DNA of 64,000 bases from Meandrina meandrites (lineage: Eukaryota > Cnidaria > Anthozoa > Scleractinia > Meandrinidae): contig OY855908.1 of assembly GCA_963693305.1 (NCBI GenBank), positions 24,640,493 through 24,704,492 on the forward strand, written 5' to 3'. A model generated the notes under the pieces. It worked only from the letters and a program-made list of their open reading frames with translations. It had not been told where the DNA came from and searched no databases. This document shows, piece by piece, positions 23,391 through 33,385 of this stretch. The position numbers and the translations under genes are program-made. Every line of letters starts with the position of its first letter. Positions within the stretch are counted from its first letter, which is position 1.

Positions 23391-24630
23391 TCCTTCTTCG
23401 CGCTTCCTTTTTCACTCGAATCTTTATAACAAAATAAAGGTCAAAACTGTCCACAACCACATACGAGAAATCAGCAGTGGATATAGTCCACAGTAAATGT
23501 TGTGACATTTGTAAATTTGCCGTCCTTTCATTTTAATTATCGCTTGTTGGTCTTTTTGCTAAGGGTCACTGTATTCTGTACTTTCAGGGGACGTTTATAA
23601 GGGAACTGTTCAAAACTATTTTAGATGCTAGGGAAGAGATCATGTATCTCTTGCCTGTTGTGGGGGGCATGGCTGGAAAGTCCCGGCGGCTTTACAAAGC
23701 AATATGCACTTTGGCGGGAAAAATGTTGACATGGCGGGAAAATTCCGGCGGCATCATAAAGAAAAAATTCATAGAATGCACCTACTCCGCCATAGTATAT
23801 TCTCGTGTCGCCTTGACAACGTCGAGGTGACACGCGACAAAAACCACGAATGAAAACAATTAGGGGCTGGAATTTTAAATTTGAATTATTTTGTAATCAT
23901 GGTAAAGTGAGAAGAAAACAGAGAAGCCCACAATATGGGGTGTTTCCAGTTGGTCGCTCATCGAAGTACGTACCCTGCCCGACAGGGCTTAAATTCGGCG
24001 ATTCGATCAGATGAGAGCTAATGCTTTCCTTGTGGTATCATCCCCATATGATACAAAGGATTAAGAGTCACGAATCAAGAGGAATTAAACTCCTGGTTTA
24101 AATGGATGAATCTTTCAAACAATTTAGCACTTTTTAACTAAAAAATAAACTATTTGGGTGAACTGCGTTATATCGCGTCTGTAAGTGATACCACTAGCAA
24201 AGCACCGGTTCTCGTCGTCCGATTGCCCAAGATAAGCCCTGTTGGGAAGGGTTAGTATTTTTTTGGCTTTCTTTCATTTTCCTCTTCATTACAAGCATTT
24301 GCAAGTTATTTACGAAAATTTAACTTCATTTTCAAATTATTAGCACTCTTTTTCAGCAAGACTTCTTTGAGGAAATATAATTCCCACACGAAACGTTTAT
24401 TTGCACAAGGCGACGTCAAATATTTATTTTTCAATTTTTTATTTTCCTTTAAAAAACAAAACAGGCTAAACCAGAAAGAAAAAAAATAGACAGGGACAAA
24501 AGCAGTGTGACTGCTTTTTGAAAGAAAAACCAATCGAACAGTGCGAAACTAATTGAGCCTGTTCAATTGACTGCTTTGGGGTATCACACCGTCACTCGAA
24601 TGGCTACATTAATCAAATTTCATGCTTTTA
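23391..24630. other. Unassigned sequence
   Basis: Two GGCGGGAAA words at 23714 and 23735 resemble E2F sites, but no transcript can be tied to them. No coding exon or inverted repeat was seen. Confidence 0.4.
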
Positions 24631-24784
24631 GGGAGCGGTCATTATTTAGAGCAGGGAAGGGTGTGGATGTTTTTTTTTCAACCCCAAACTGCAAACTCTC
24701 TATGGCCCCTCCTTGAAGTGGTTAAAAACATTTCATAACTCTTTCTTTAAACCAAAACACTTTTAATAGGCCATTAGTGCTTGA

Positions 24785-25190
24785 ATGGAGGATGACCAAA
24801 CACATTACAGACAGGCTCCAGGTTTTTGTAGGCGGTGCCTGCATTCCATCTTACGGATCCGATGGCCTTTAATAATCCGCAGTGGGGATCTATGGGAGAT
24901 TACCAACCAGGAAAGAATGGCTAACTAAATATGCAAAAGAAACTGGAGGTAGATCGGGCACACCCTTAGGAAACCCCAAGACTGTGTGACAAGACAAGCG
25001 CTATCTTGGATCGAATCCGCAGGGTAAGAAGAAACGGGGCTGCCCCAAATGGAGCTGGAAACGATCAGCGGAACAGGGACTGCGCTAAATTAGGCCGGAT
25101 TGGAAAAATATTGCTAGATTAGCCCAAGATCGTTCTGAGTGGCGTGACTTTGTGGATGTCCTATGCTCCTCCTGGGAGCTACTGAGTTAA
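24785..25190 (+). pseudogene. 3-prime end of a decayed LINE (non-LTR retrotransposon)
   Basis: In three alternating frames with several stops, the translation gives HITDRLQVFV, LRIRWPLIIR, IGHTLRKP, TRQALSW and LAQDRSEWRDFV. This is the familiar C-terminal tail after the reverse transcriptase of animal LINEs. The copy ends in GTTAAGTAAGTAAGTG, a short simple-repeat tail. It was inserted into the TTA transposon. Confidence 0.7.
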
Positions 25191-25272
25191 GTAAGTAAGT
25201 GCTTGAATTGGTGCAAGTTAAAGACAGTAACCGTCACGAACAAGCCATTTAGGCAAGTGACTCTCTTAAACT

Positions 25273-25692
25273 TAGTAACAACTAGAAGGCCAGGACAAAG
25301 TATTCGAGCTAAACAAATATCTGGACAAACACAATCTTCTTACCGGAACGAAAACATTAAAGGACGATAAAGTAAAATGCATAATAGATCATGTTCTTAG
25401 AAACGATTGCTCGGCATCTCACAGTTACAAGCAACTAGAAAGCTTGGATGAATCAGGCAAGGCAGACGACGACCACCACCACCACCAAGTCGAAGACAAG
25501 AATGATTATGAGAGGTCGGATTCAGAAGAGGACCTTGTCCTGAATGATTTGGATGAATCGGCAGAGTCGGGGGACAGTGGGATAGAAGAGAATGAAGATC
25601 GACGAGAAGTATTTGAACAGGTTATTCTTAGATCTGGAAGACTGGCCACCACGTGGCAAAAGCCGATTCCTAATGCCATACTAGAACAATAA
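25273..25692 (+). pseudogene. Terminal coding exon with SAP-like domain and acidic tail (transposon-borne)
   Basis: The frame is open from about 25276 to the TAA at 25690-25692. It encodes VFELNKYLDKHNLLTGTKTL, then DKVKCIIDHVLRN, then a His-rich and strongly acidic stretch (DDDHHHHQ, SDSEEDLVLNDLDESAE), ending TTWQKPIPNAILEQ. The first part has the helix-turn-helix spacing of a SAP-type DNA-binding domain. No catalytic domain is visible, so it is probably the last exon of an internally deleted transposon protein. Upstream stops (TAG, TAA just before 25280) imply either a splice acceptor or a decayed start. Confidence 0.45.
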
Positions 25693-25889
25693 AGCCATAT
25701 TCCTAGGAATTCATTATAACGTTCATTGATTATAACGTTCATTTCTAGTAACCCCTCCTTTTTTCTCTGTGGATATTCCATAACCCCTCCTCCAGCACTT
25801 CCCAAAAATCCATTACCCCTCCCTAATATCATCAATCCCCTGCCCTGCTCTAAATTATGACCGCTCCCTTATGACTTTCACAATAGACT

Positions 25890-26119
25890 ATTTTACAGTT
25901 GTCTACTCAGCGTCCTGGCCTTTGAGTGGTAGTAAGGCTGGAGGTGACCTTGTTTTAATACAGACCTCACTGCTTTTGTTTTGTAAATCAAGTCGTTCTG
26001 ATGCTTACTAGTTTGCATTTACATGAGAAAAATAGAGGTTTGTATCAATGCAAGGTCAACTTCGAATTCAGCCTCGCTACCATTCAAAGGCCAGGTCACT
26101 GAGCAGACAACTGTAAAAT
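25890..26119. repeat. Foldback element, ATTTTACAGTTGTCTACTCAG arms
   Basis: The left arm (TTTTACAGTTGTCTACTCAG, then TGGCCTTTGAGTGG) pairs with the right arm (CCATTCAAAGGCCAGG, then TGAGCAGACAACTGTAAAAT). Each arm is about 75 bp with mismatches. Confidence 0.85.
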
Positions 26120-27054
26120 GCACAACTATGAGTGCACAATTATGAGTTCCAATAAGAACGAAACAGCTGTCCACGGTTGCAATCCTGCTATATCGGTTCT
26201 AGTCGTGTTGGTGTCTCACAAAGTTTACTTTTTATGTAGTACGATCAGCCTTACAGTATTGTTTGTCAACTGTAAAATGACCTATTTTCAAGTTTGTTTT
26301 AAAGGATAAATCACGAAATAATTAATAAGGAAATGAAGACTCGAGAATTTATACAAAAAAATCAGTGTTTTCTTTATTACCCATCTCACCTTGCGCTCCC
26401 TTTCTCGGTACCATCTCCCTGCGTTCTCCTTGCGCGCTGTATGAAGACGACTGGGGACGAGTCAGCCAAATGATAGCAAACTTGTACAAAAAGCAGTTCA
26501 ATGGAATAGCTGTTGAAAAACAGCTGATTTTATAACTACCTTTCTTGGTATTGATTAATGGTTCTTGGCTTTCGTCGTTTCTAGCGACTAAACCATGGAA
26601 GCGCTGAGAAGGAAGGTCACAGGCCTGAAGTTGTAAATTTCACCAAGCAATTATAGCGTATCAATACACTGATGGCTTCAGTCTTCGCTAAAAGCGAAAG
26701 AAAATGCTTTAAATTTCGGGAATAAGGTAATTTTTTAAATGGATTTTTCTTTATTTTACTTTTATAAGATGTATTTTGCCATGATCGAGGAGAATATTTC
26801 CAAGAAAACGGGAGTATTTATCCCGTAACGATCGTCCGGAATTAGGGCAACTTGTCCAGAATTAGGGAACCAACTTTGACCAACTCTTTCCAAAATTACG
26901 AAGAAACCAAATACGTTTAGGCAATGAAACTTCACGAATTACTTAAAAGCAGTGAGAATTACATTGTGGGTAAATTTCTGCTCGTTAGTGCTGTTTTCAG
27001 GTAAGAAAATACGGTTATTGCAAAACATTTCCGGAAATAGGAAACAGATACTGT
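26120..27054. other. Unassigned sequence
   Basis: No gene, SINE head or inverted repeat was recognised. The frame at 26118-26309 has no family signature. Confidence 0.4.
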
Positions 27055-28344
27055 CAGAAGTCCATAACTAGAAGTCTACATCTGGTATTGACGCGCGTGC
27101 TATGTTTTTCGCGTGTAGGCCATTTTTAGAAACTGATGTCTCGCGAGAAAATGACGTAACCCACTATTTCGACATCTTGGAGTTCTAGTTGCGACCGAAT
27201 ATTTTGGAAAGTGGCAGGTGAAATAAATCAAATCAAATCCAAACACTTGACAGGCCATTCTCTTTAATTCTCACAACTATACCAAAATTCGCGAATCTGA
27301 TTGGTTCTTAGCACACCCTAAGTGTCCAATAACAAAGTGTCCAATAACAAGGTGTCCAATAACAAAGTTCGCGTGCTGCGCATGCGCGCGCTCTTTATTT
27401 GGTTCCTTGTTGTGACTAAATACTCCTTGATATTCCTAAAACCTTCAGCTTCAAGAATGGCTTGAGAAGTCCTTAGTAAGCTTCGCTTTATCTTAATTTT
27501 CTCTCGAATTTTGTTATACTTATGATTAATTGGTAATAGGACTTTGTGTCGTCCAATTCTGTCTGTAATCATACTCGTGATTAAAGAAATCGGACTCCCG
27601 CTACGCGGTCGTCCGATTTTGTTAATCACTCGTATGATTACAGACCGAATTGGACTCCACTCAGTCCTATTACCAATACATATTAAAATAAATACATTAC
27701 CTTAGTCAGTCTTTTGTTGTCATGCCGTCCTTATAATTCCAAAAGCATGCGAAACTCGCCAAACTTGTCGTTTTCTCTGAATGTTGTTCTCAAACGAATC
27801 AAACTTCATTCTGTTCATTCCGCGCTCGATTTTGAGCGCTTCAGGGACGACGGTCTTGTTTTTCTAAATAGCAACGAAACCTGTACCAAAATGTACTCTT
27901 CATCTCGAGAGTACCATTAATGTTTAGTGTCTTCGCATTTTGAATTTGACTCGGAATTAGTCTCTCTTGCTCGCTGCCATTTCGTGTTCTGACTCCAAAA
28001 CACTGAGGTCCTCTCGCTTATTTGGATGCTCCGAATTTTTACAACTTCGATGCTATCATCATCGATGAAAGATGGCCTGATGATTCTTGTCCGGACGATT
28101 TAATCCTCACAAAACGGAAATTATGATGACCAATAAACAGTAATTTCGTAATGCCGTTCGCTCGTCCTCGCAGTTCTGCTTTTCTTCAAAAATTTGTTCA
28201 ACCAATGAAAGGCGCGAATTGAAAAATACTTCAACGTGATTGTCTACTCGTTCGCAGCAAAGCTGTTCTAAAAATAGCCTACACGCGAAAGACACATCTC
28301 AAGGCCTATTACCAGAGATGTAGACTTCTAGTTATGGACTTCTG
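27055..28344. mobile_element. TIR DNA transposon with 7-bp target duplication
   Basis: The ends are CAGAAGTCCATAACTAGAAG and its inverse, with complementarity of about 30 bp. ATACTGT lies immediately outside both ends. CAG...CTG termini and the duplication length suggest a hAT-like element. The interior of 1290 bp contains a foldback at 27531-27675, three tandem GTGTCCAATAACAA words at 27319-27366 and an NF-Y-type TCTGATTGGTT. Short frames at 27714-27920 and 28107-28295 have no recognised domain. Confidence 0.8.
27531..27675. repeat. Foldback element with CCCGCTACGCGG apex, copy 1
   Basis: The arms begin TGGTAATAGGAC and pair through GTCCAATTCTGTCTGTAATC and TCGTGATTAA. The loop is the nested palindrome CCGCTACGCGG. 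A second copy, almost identical, is at 40245-40389. Confidence 0.9.
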
Positions 28345-28999
28345 ATACTGTATAACATTTACGATCATTTTATTCATTTGATGCAAAAAAAGTGTTAGTC
28401 TCAAAGAACCTTGACTGTTTATGCTTAAACAAGGGGCGTGCTTGACCTGAACTCTAATTATATTAATTGGAATCGAATAAAGAAAAAAAGATAAACGAAG
28501 AGAAAACATCTGGACCTTAACAATGCTAAAATAACGCGTAATGTAGTTATTGGGCCAATAACTAAAATCAAACATTCAGGTTGCTGCATTGCTGGTTTGA
28601 TATTTCCTAAGTATAGGACCGCGCATTGTTCTGAATAACTCTGCACCGGCCCAAAAAAACTTCACTCGGATAGATAGCTATATTATTCTTCTCAGTACGT
28701 TTCTTTCAGTTGACAACGTGACATGCGCTCAGCTTCCGTTAACCCACGACCCGTCGAAAAAAATAGTTATTCAAGTCACTCAACAGTTCCATATTTAAAC
28801 AATTTATACAAGAATTAACTGCCGTTGCCAAAATAGATCTCAAAGACAACAACGATTTTCTTTCTCCACATTTAAAAAGAAATATACTGTCACTAAAAGT
28901 ATAACCAGAAGTCAATAAAATAACTCGTACAGCTCGTAAGCCGCACATGTACGCATCGCGTACCTGTTTTGGATACATGTAACAACGCTTTTAAACCAA
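28345..28999. other. Unassigned sequence 3-prime of the STAND gene
   Basis: This would contain the 3-prime UTR of the minus-strand receptor gene. No canonical AATAAA signal was found on the minus strand in the first 300 bases. No other gene is recognised. Confidence 0.4.
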
Positions 29000-31900
29000 T
29001 CAAAGCATTATACAACGTTTTCTTCTAACACGACGATGCTGTTTTTGCCCAAAATCTTGGGAAGGATTGTTACTCTCCGTGGGCTTTTGTAGATCAACTG
29101 ACTCATGCTGCACAGAAACTAGGCTGACAAGAGCAGCTGGGTCATCCACAGCCATAGCACCAAGCTGTTTCCTTCGAATAATCTCAGCATGATCATGGCA
29201 TCTCTCGGCCTGCTCAGTGTCTCCTAAACGATCATAAACAGAACCTAAGTCACTGTAAGTAGTTGCAATACGAACATGCTCAGGTTCGAGCTTTTTCAGG
29301 TAAATGTTGAGAGCATGATGATGATACTCCTTGGCCTGCTCAAAGTTGCCTAAGGCCTGGTGAACAGAACCCAACTTACTGTAAGTAGTTGCAACATTAA
29401 CATGCTCAGGTTCGAGCTTTTTCAGGTAAATGTTGAGAGCATAATGTTGACACTCCTCGGCCTGCTCGAAGTTACCTAGAGCCTGGTAAACAGAACCCAA
29501 GTGACTGTAAGTAGTTGCAACATCAACATGCTCAGGTTCGAGCTTTTTCAGGCAAATGCTGAGATCAAGATGATGATACTCCTTGGCCTGCTCGAAGTCG
29601 CCCAGATCCTGGTAAACAGAACCCAGGTTACCGTAAGTAGTTGCAATATCAACATGCTCAGGTTCGAGCTTCTTCAGGCGGATGTTTAGAGCATGATGTT
29701 GATACTCCTTGGCCTGCTCGAAGTCGCCCAGATCCTGGTAAACAGAACCCAAGTTACCGTAAGTAGTTGCAATATCAACATGCTCAGGCTCGAGCTTTTT
29801 CAGGCAGATGCTGAGATCAAGATGATGATACTCCTTGGCCTGCTCGAAGTCGCCTAGAGCCTGGTAAACAGAACCTAACTTACTGTAAATAGTTGCAATA
29901 TCAACATGCTCAGGCTCGAGCTTTTTCAGGCGGATGTTTAGAGCATGATGTTGATACTCCTTGGCCTGCTCGAAGTCGCCTAGAGCCTGGTAAACAGAAC
30001 CCAACTTACTGTAAGTAGTTGCAATATCAACATGCTCAGGCTCGAGCTTTTTAAGGCGGATGTTTAGAGCATGATGTTGATACTCCTTGGCCTGCTGGAA
30101 GTCGCCTAGAGCCTGGTAAACAGAACCCAACTTACTGTAAGTAGTTGCAATATCAACATGCTCAGGTTCGAGCTTTTTAAGGCGGATGTTTAGAGCCTGA
30201 TGTTGATACTCCTTGGCCTGCTGGAAGTCGCCTAGAGCCTGGTAAACAGAACCCAAGTTACCGTAAGTAGCTGCAATATCAACATGCTCAGGCTCGAGCT
30301 TTTTCAGGCAGATGCTGAGATCAAGATGATGATACACCTTGGCCTGCTCGAAGTCGCCTAGAGCCTGGTAAACAGAACCCAACTTACTGTAAGTAGTTGC
30401 AATATCAACATGCTCAGGCTCGAGCTTTTTCAGGTAAATGTTAAGAGCATGATGTTGATACTCCTTGGCCTGCTCGAAGTCGCCTAGATCCTGGTAAACA
30501 GAACCCAACATACTGTAAGTAGTTGCAATATCAACATGCTCAGGCTCGAGCTTTTTCAGGCAGATGTTTAGAGCATGATGTTGATACTCCTTGGCCTGCT
30601 CGAAGTCGCCCAGATCCTGGTAAACAGAACCCAACTTACTGTAAGTAGTTGCAATATCAACATGCTCAGGCTCGAGCTTTTTCAGGCGGATGTTTAGAGC
30701 ATGATGTTGATACTCCTTGGCCTGCTCGAAGTCGCCCAGATCCTGGTAAACAGAACCCAAGTTACTGTAAGTAGTTGCAATATCAACATGCTCAGGCTCG
30801 AGCTTTTTTAGGCGGATGTTTAGAGCATGATGTTGATACTCCTTGGCCTGCTCGAAGTCGCCTAGAGCCTGGTAAACAGAACCCAACATACTGTAAGTAG
30901 TTGCAATATCAACATGCTCAGGCTCGAGCTTTTTCAGGCGGATGTTTAGAGTATGATGTTGATACTCCTTGGCCTGCTGGAAGTCGCCCAGATCCTGGTA
31001 AACAGAACCCAACTTACTGTAAGTAGTTGCAATATCAACATGCTCAGGCTCGAGCTTTTTCAGGCGGATGTTTAGAGCATGATGTTGATACTCCTTGGCC
31101 TGCTCGAAGTCGCCTAGAGCCTGGTTAACAGAACCCATGTGACTGTAAGTAGTTGCAACGTCAACGTGCTCAGGTCCGTGCTTTTGCACAGACGTTGCCA
31201 ATGAATATTCATAATATCTTTTGGCCGAATGAAAGTCGCAATGATTTTCACAGGTTTTCCCGAGCTTAAGCATTTCTGTTTTGACGACTTTAGAGGCGTC
31301 TTGCTTTGAAACCAAATGAACTAAACTTAAAATGAGGGTTTTTAAGTGAGTCGTAATACGTTTGGTTTGTCTAACTGTATTTTTTTCTGACCATTGATTC
31401 TCCGGTAGTATATCGTCTATGAACTGGTTAAATGCGTTGACAGCTCCACTTACGGCTTCATAATGGGAACTCTCCGGATAGTCCTTCATAATACTCTGAA
31501 TAACATCACGCACAACCTGATGTACGCCAATGTAGACGTCACTATCCTCTTCTTCAAGTAAAATTAGGGAACATCTTTGGATCCTCGTGATAATCATCTC
31601 TCTATTTGGAATTTCTTTATCTACGTTCAGAATATAATTGATCACGATATCAAGACTCAATGGTTGTGGTGCACAAAGGGAAATAAAACTAAATGTGTGA
31701 TCTATGACTTTGTCGGATATCATGACTTCCTTTACAGCTAGTGTTGTTGCTGCTGTCATAGATTTTGGGTAGCTTAGATTCGTCTCAGCAAGAATGGTTT
31801 CAGTAGTTACACGCTTGCCACTTTTTACTTTCTCTAGGTAGTCGTTCCAGCTGAAATGTGATTTTATTTTGCTCTGCCGAAGTTGTTTGACATAGGTGGC

Positions 31901-33265
31901 GGCGCTTGCTAAGGCAAGAGGTTGGTAGTCCAATGCTTGTGCAACCACTCCCGTATCGCTGTCATCTATACCAGAAAGGATGGCTAACAATGAAATTGCA
32001 TCGTCGGGCTCCATACCCGTTTTTACTGAGATGTGTTGAAGGAAGGAGCTTGTTAAGGGGATAGACGCAGTGTCCTGTGTTGTGATAAGCAGTTGACCAC
32101 CCTCCCATTGCTTGTTTCCAGATTCCGGCAAATGAACGTGCATTCGAGATATACTTTTGACATTGTCAGCTACCAGCAGCCATGATGTGTAAGGCTCAAG
32201 TTTTGCGGCTATCAGCGTCTTCAGATGGGCAATCTTTTCATCTGTTTTCAAGTCCTTAGAGTGAAGGATGTTTGTTACTGCATATTCTGGACACGTAAGT
32301 TGTCGAGCGAAAGAGAAATACGATTCCAGTAGCGTATCTAGGCTTTCAGCATTTAAGGTCATCACAAACACAGAAGCGCATGGATCTTCTTGGGCATCGT
32401 CGAAGAATCGCTTAGCTACGAGACCGGCCAGTTGAGATTTGCCACTTCCAGGATTACCCGAGATGTACAGATAACTTAGTTTGTTTTCATTGGCCTTCTT
32501 AAGCTCCTTGAGCTGTTTTGTAATATTAGCCACCTCACCTTTGCGAGGTGCGACGTCGTGTGAAGGTTTTGGAGGAAGAATGCAAAATGGGGAAAATTCA
32601 TTGTGTAGCTGATCTTCAAGGACCTGTTTTTCTTTTTCTTTTTGTTTTAAATGCTCTTCTTTCTCTTGCAGCTCGTCTTCAAGACCTTTTTTCTGTTTCT
32701 CTTTTTCCTGTAGTTCCTTTTTTAAGTCTTCAACTTTGTTCAAGACATCTCTTAACTCCTCCGTAGGAAACGTTGTCTGCTTTATGACGTTTTGAATTTG
32801 CACAGTGGAAAGAACAAGTCTTTGAAATGCAGTATGAACTTTGCCTATAGCATTTTGAAAGTCTGCGTCTGAAAGCTTGCCTTGTGGCATGTGAGCAAAT
32901 TCCTCGTTTCGAAATTTTCTTAGATCATCCACATTCGATTGGACTACCACGTTAAGGCCTGGGCCAATGCAATCAGAGTAAAGAATGGCGTAAAACAGCA
33001 TGGTACAATCCCATTCAGCTCTATCTCCATTCATCATGGTAGTTAAGAGATGCCCATTTCTTCTCTGGTTTCGCGGCGATTCCGCGTTAAAGAAGTCCAT
33101 TCCATTCTGTGGCTCATCCTTCCATTCTCCAATTGTTGTTTTGTAACGTTTGTCCCATTCCTGTTTGAAGATTGATCGCAGACCTTCGGCCAGAATATCT
33201 GTGGTGACAAAACAAATCCTGTAGTAGTTCAGTTGGTCTGCGGTGTATTCTGTTGCAGCGGCCAT
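29000..33265 (-). CDS. STAND/NLR-like receptor: HEPN, coiled coil, NB-ARC, 16 TPRs, CaaX box
   Basis: This is a single 1421-codon exon starting at ATG 33265 in the context GAAAGAAACATGG. Residues 1-165 look like a DZIP3-type HEPN domain. They contain R119-N120-x4-H125 (RNEEFAH), the HEPN RNase motif. A charged coiled coil spans about 168-222. The NTPase has Walker A GNPGSGKS at 270-277, Walker B ending D367 in LLVAD, a GGQLLITTQD sensor-like strand at 389-398 and a PLA motif at 449-451. A winged-helix region follows, with VHQ at 581-583 where many NLRs have MHD. Sixteen TPRs of exactly 42 residues fill 696-1367. The tail ends RRVRRKRCIML, a polybasic stretch plus CaaX box. By family logic, TPRs sense a ligand, the NTPase oligomerises and HEPN cleaves RNA or recruits partners. 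The membrane anchor is my inference. The ligand is unknown. The frame is intact, which argues for a live gene. Confidence 0.9.
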   Translation of the reverse strand: MAAATEYTADQLNYYRICFVTTDILAEGLRSIFKQEWDKRYKTTIGEWKDEPQNGMDFFNAESPRNQRRNGHLLTTMMNGDRAEWDCTMLFYAILYSDCIGPGLNVVVQSNVDDLRKFRNEEFAHMPQGKLSDADFQNAIGKVHTAFQRLVLSTVQIQNVIKQTTFPTEELRDVLNKVEDLKKELQEKEKQKKGLEDELQEKEEHLKQKEKEKQVLEDQLHNEFSPFCILPPKPSHDVAPRKGEVANITKQLKELKKANENKLSYLYISGNPGSGKSQLAGLVAKRFFDDAQEDPCASVFVMTLNAESLDTLLESYFSFARQLTCPEYAVTNILHSKDLKTDEKIAHLKTLIAAKLEPYTSWLLVADNVKSISRMHVHLPESGNKQWEGGQLLITTQDTASIPLTSSFLQHISVKTGMEPDDAISLLAILSGIDDSDTGVVAQALDYQPLALASAATYVKQLRQSKIKSHFSWNDYLEKVKSGKRVTTETILAETNLSYPKSMTAATTLAVKEVMISDKVIDHTFSFISLCAPQPLSLDIVINYILNVDKEIPNREMIITRIQRCSLILLEEEDSDVYIGVHQVVRDVIQSIMKDYPESSHYEAVSGAVNAFNQFIDDILPENQWSEKNTVRQTKRITTHLKTLILSLVHLVSKQDASKVVKTEMLKLGKTCENHCDFHSAKRYYEYSLATSVQKHGPEHVDVATTYSHMGSVNQALGDFEQAKEYQHHALNIRLKKLEPEHVDIATTYSKLGSVYQDLGDFQQAKEYQHHTLNIRLKKLEPEHVDIATTYSMLGSVYQALGDFEQAKEYQHHALNIRLKKLEPEHVDIATTYSNLGSVYQDLGDFEQAKEYQHHALNIRLKKLEPEHVDIATTYSKLGSVYQDLGDFEQAKEYQHHALNICLKKLEPEHVDIATTYSMLGSVYQDLGDFEQAKEYQHHALNIYLKKLEPEHVDIATTYSKLGSVYQALGDFEQAKVYHHLDLSICLKKLEPEHVDIAATYGNLGSVYQALGDFQQAKEYQHQALNIRLKKLEPEHVDIATTYSKLGSVYQALGDFQQAKEYQHHALNIRLKKLEPEHVDIATTYSKLGSVYQALGDFEQAKEYQHHALNIRLKKLEPEHVDIATIYSKLGSVYQALGDFEQAKEYHHLDLSICLKKLEPEHVDIATTYGNLGSVYQDLGDFEQAKEYQHHALNIRLKKLEPEHVDIATTYGNLGSVYQDLGDFEQAKEYHHLDLSICLKKLEPEHVDVATTYSHLGSVYQALGNFEQAEECQHYALNIYLKKLEPEHVNVATTYSKLGSVHQALGNFEQAKEYHHHALNIYLKKLEPEHVRIATTYSDLGSVYDRLGDTEQAERCHDHAEIIRRKQLGAMAVDDPAALVSLVSVQHESVDLQKPTESNNPSQDFGQKQHRRVRRKRCIML
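29165..31180 (-). repeat. 16 x 126-bp TPR-encoding tandem array
   Basis: The array encodes 16 consecutive 42-residue units with consensus LEPEHVDIATTYSKLGSVYQ, then LGDFEQAKEYQHHALNI and LKK. Total length is exactly 2016 bp with no indels. Central units are nearly identical at the DNA level, while the first and the last three are more diverged. A variant ending HHLDLSICLKK marks units 7, 11 and 13, which suggests multi-unit duplications. Such arrays change copy number by unequal exchange and are prone to assembly collapse. Confidence 0.95.
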
Positions 33266-33343
33266 GTTTCTTTCATTATTTGGACTTGCTACCTTTTAAA
33301 AACAATGGCAAAAACAATTGTACTCTAGCGCTAAAGAAATAAC

Positions 33344-33344
<1 letters not shown>

Positions 33345-33378
<34 letters not shown>
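33345..33378. repeat. (ATT)n microsatellite
   Basis: About eleven uninterrupted ATT units lie 80 bp upstream of the receptor start codon, possibly inside its 5-prime UTR or promoter. Imperfect ATTGTT units continue to 33400. Confidence 0.9.

Positions 33379-33385
<7 letters not shown>

Larger units (their letters stand above)
24631..25868. mobile_element. TIR DNA transposon with TTA target duplication
   Basis: It begins GGGAGCGGTCATTATTTAGA and ends in the inverted TCTAAATTATGACCGCTCCC. TTA flanks both sides. The length is 1238 bp. It contains a decayed LINE tail and, near the right end, a coding-looking exon with a SAP-like domain. The end resembles, but is distinct from, the GGGACGGACC MITE family, so both may use related transposases. 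Confidence 0.8.

Noticed and set aside
23714..23745. Two E2F-like GGCGGGAAA words
   Set aside because: The spacing is suggestive, but no transcript or exon is attached and the motif is short.
27318..27629. 103-codon minus-strand frame ending in repeated LLLDT
   Set aside because: It reads through the CCAAT tandem words and one foldback arm; it is a product of repeat structure.
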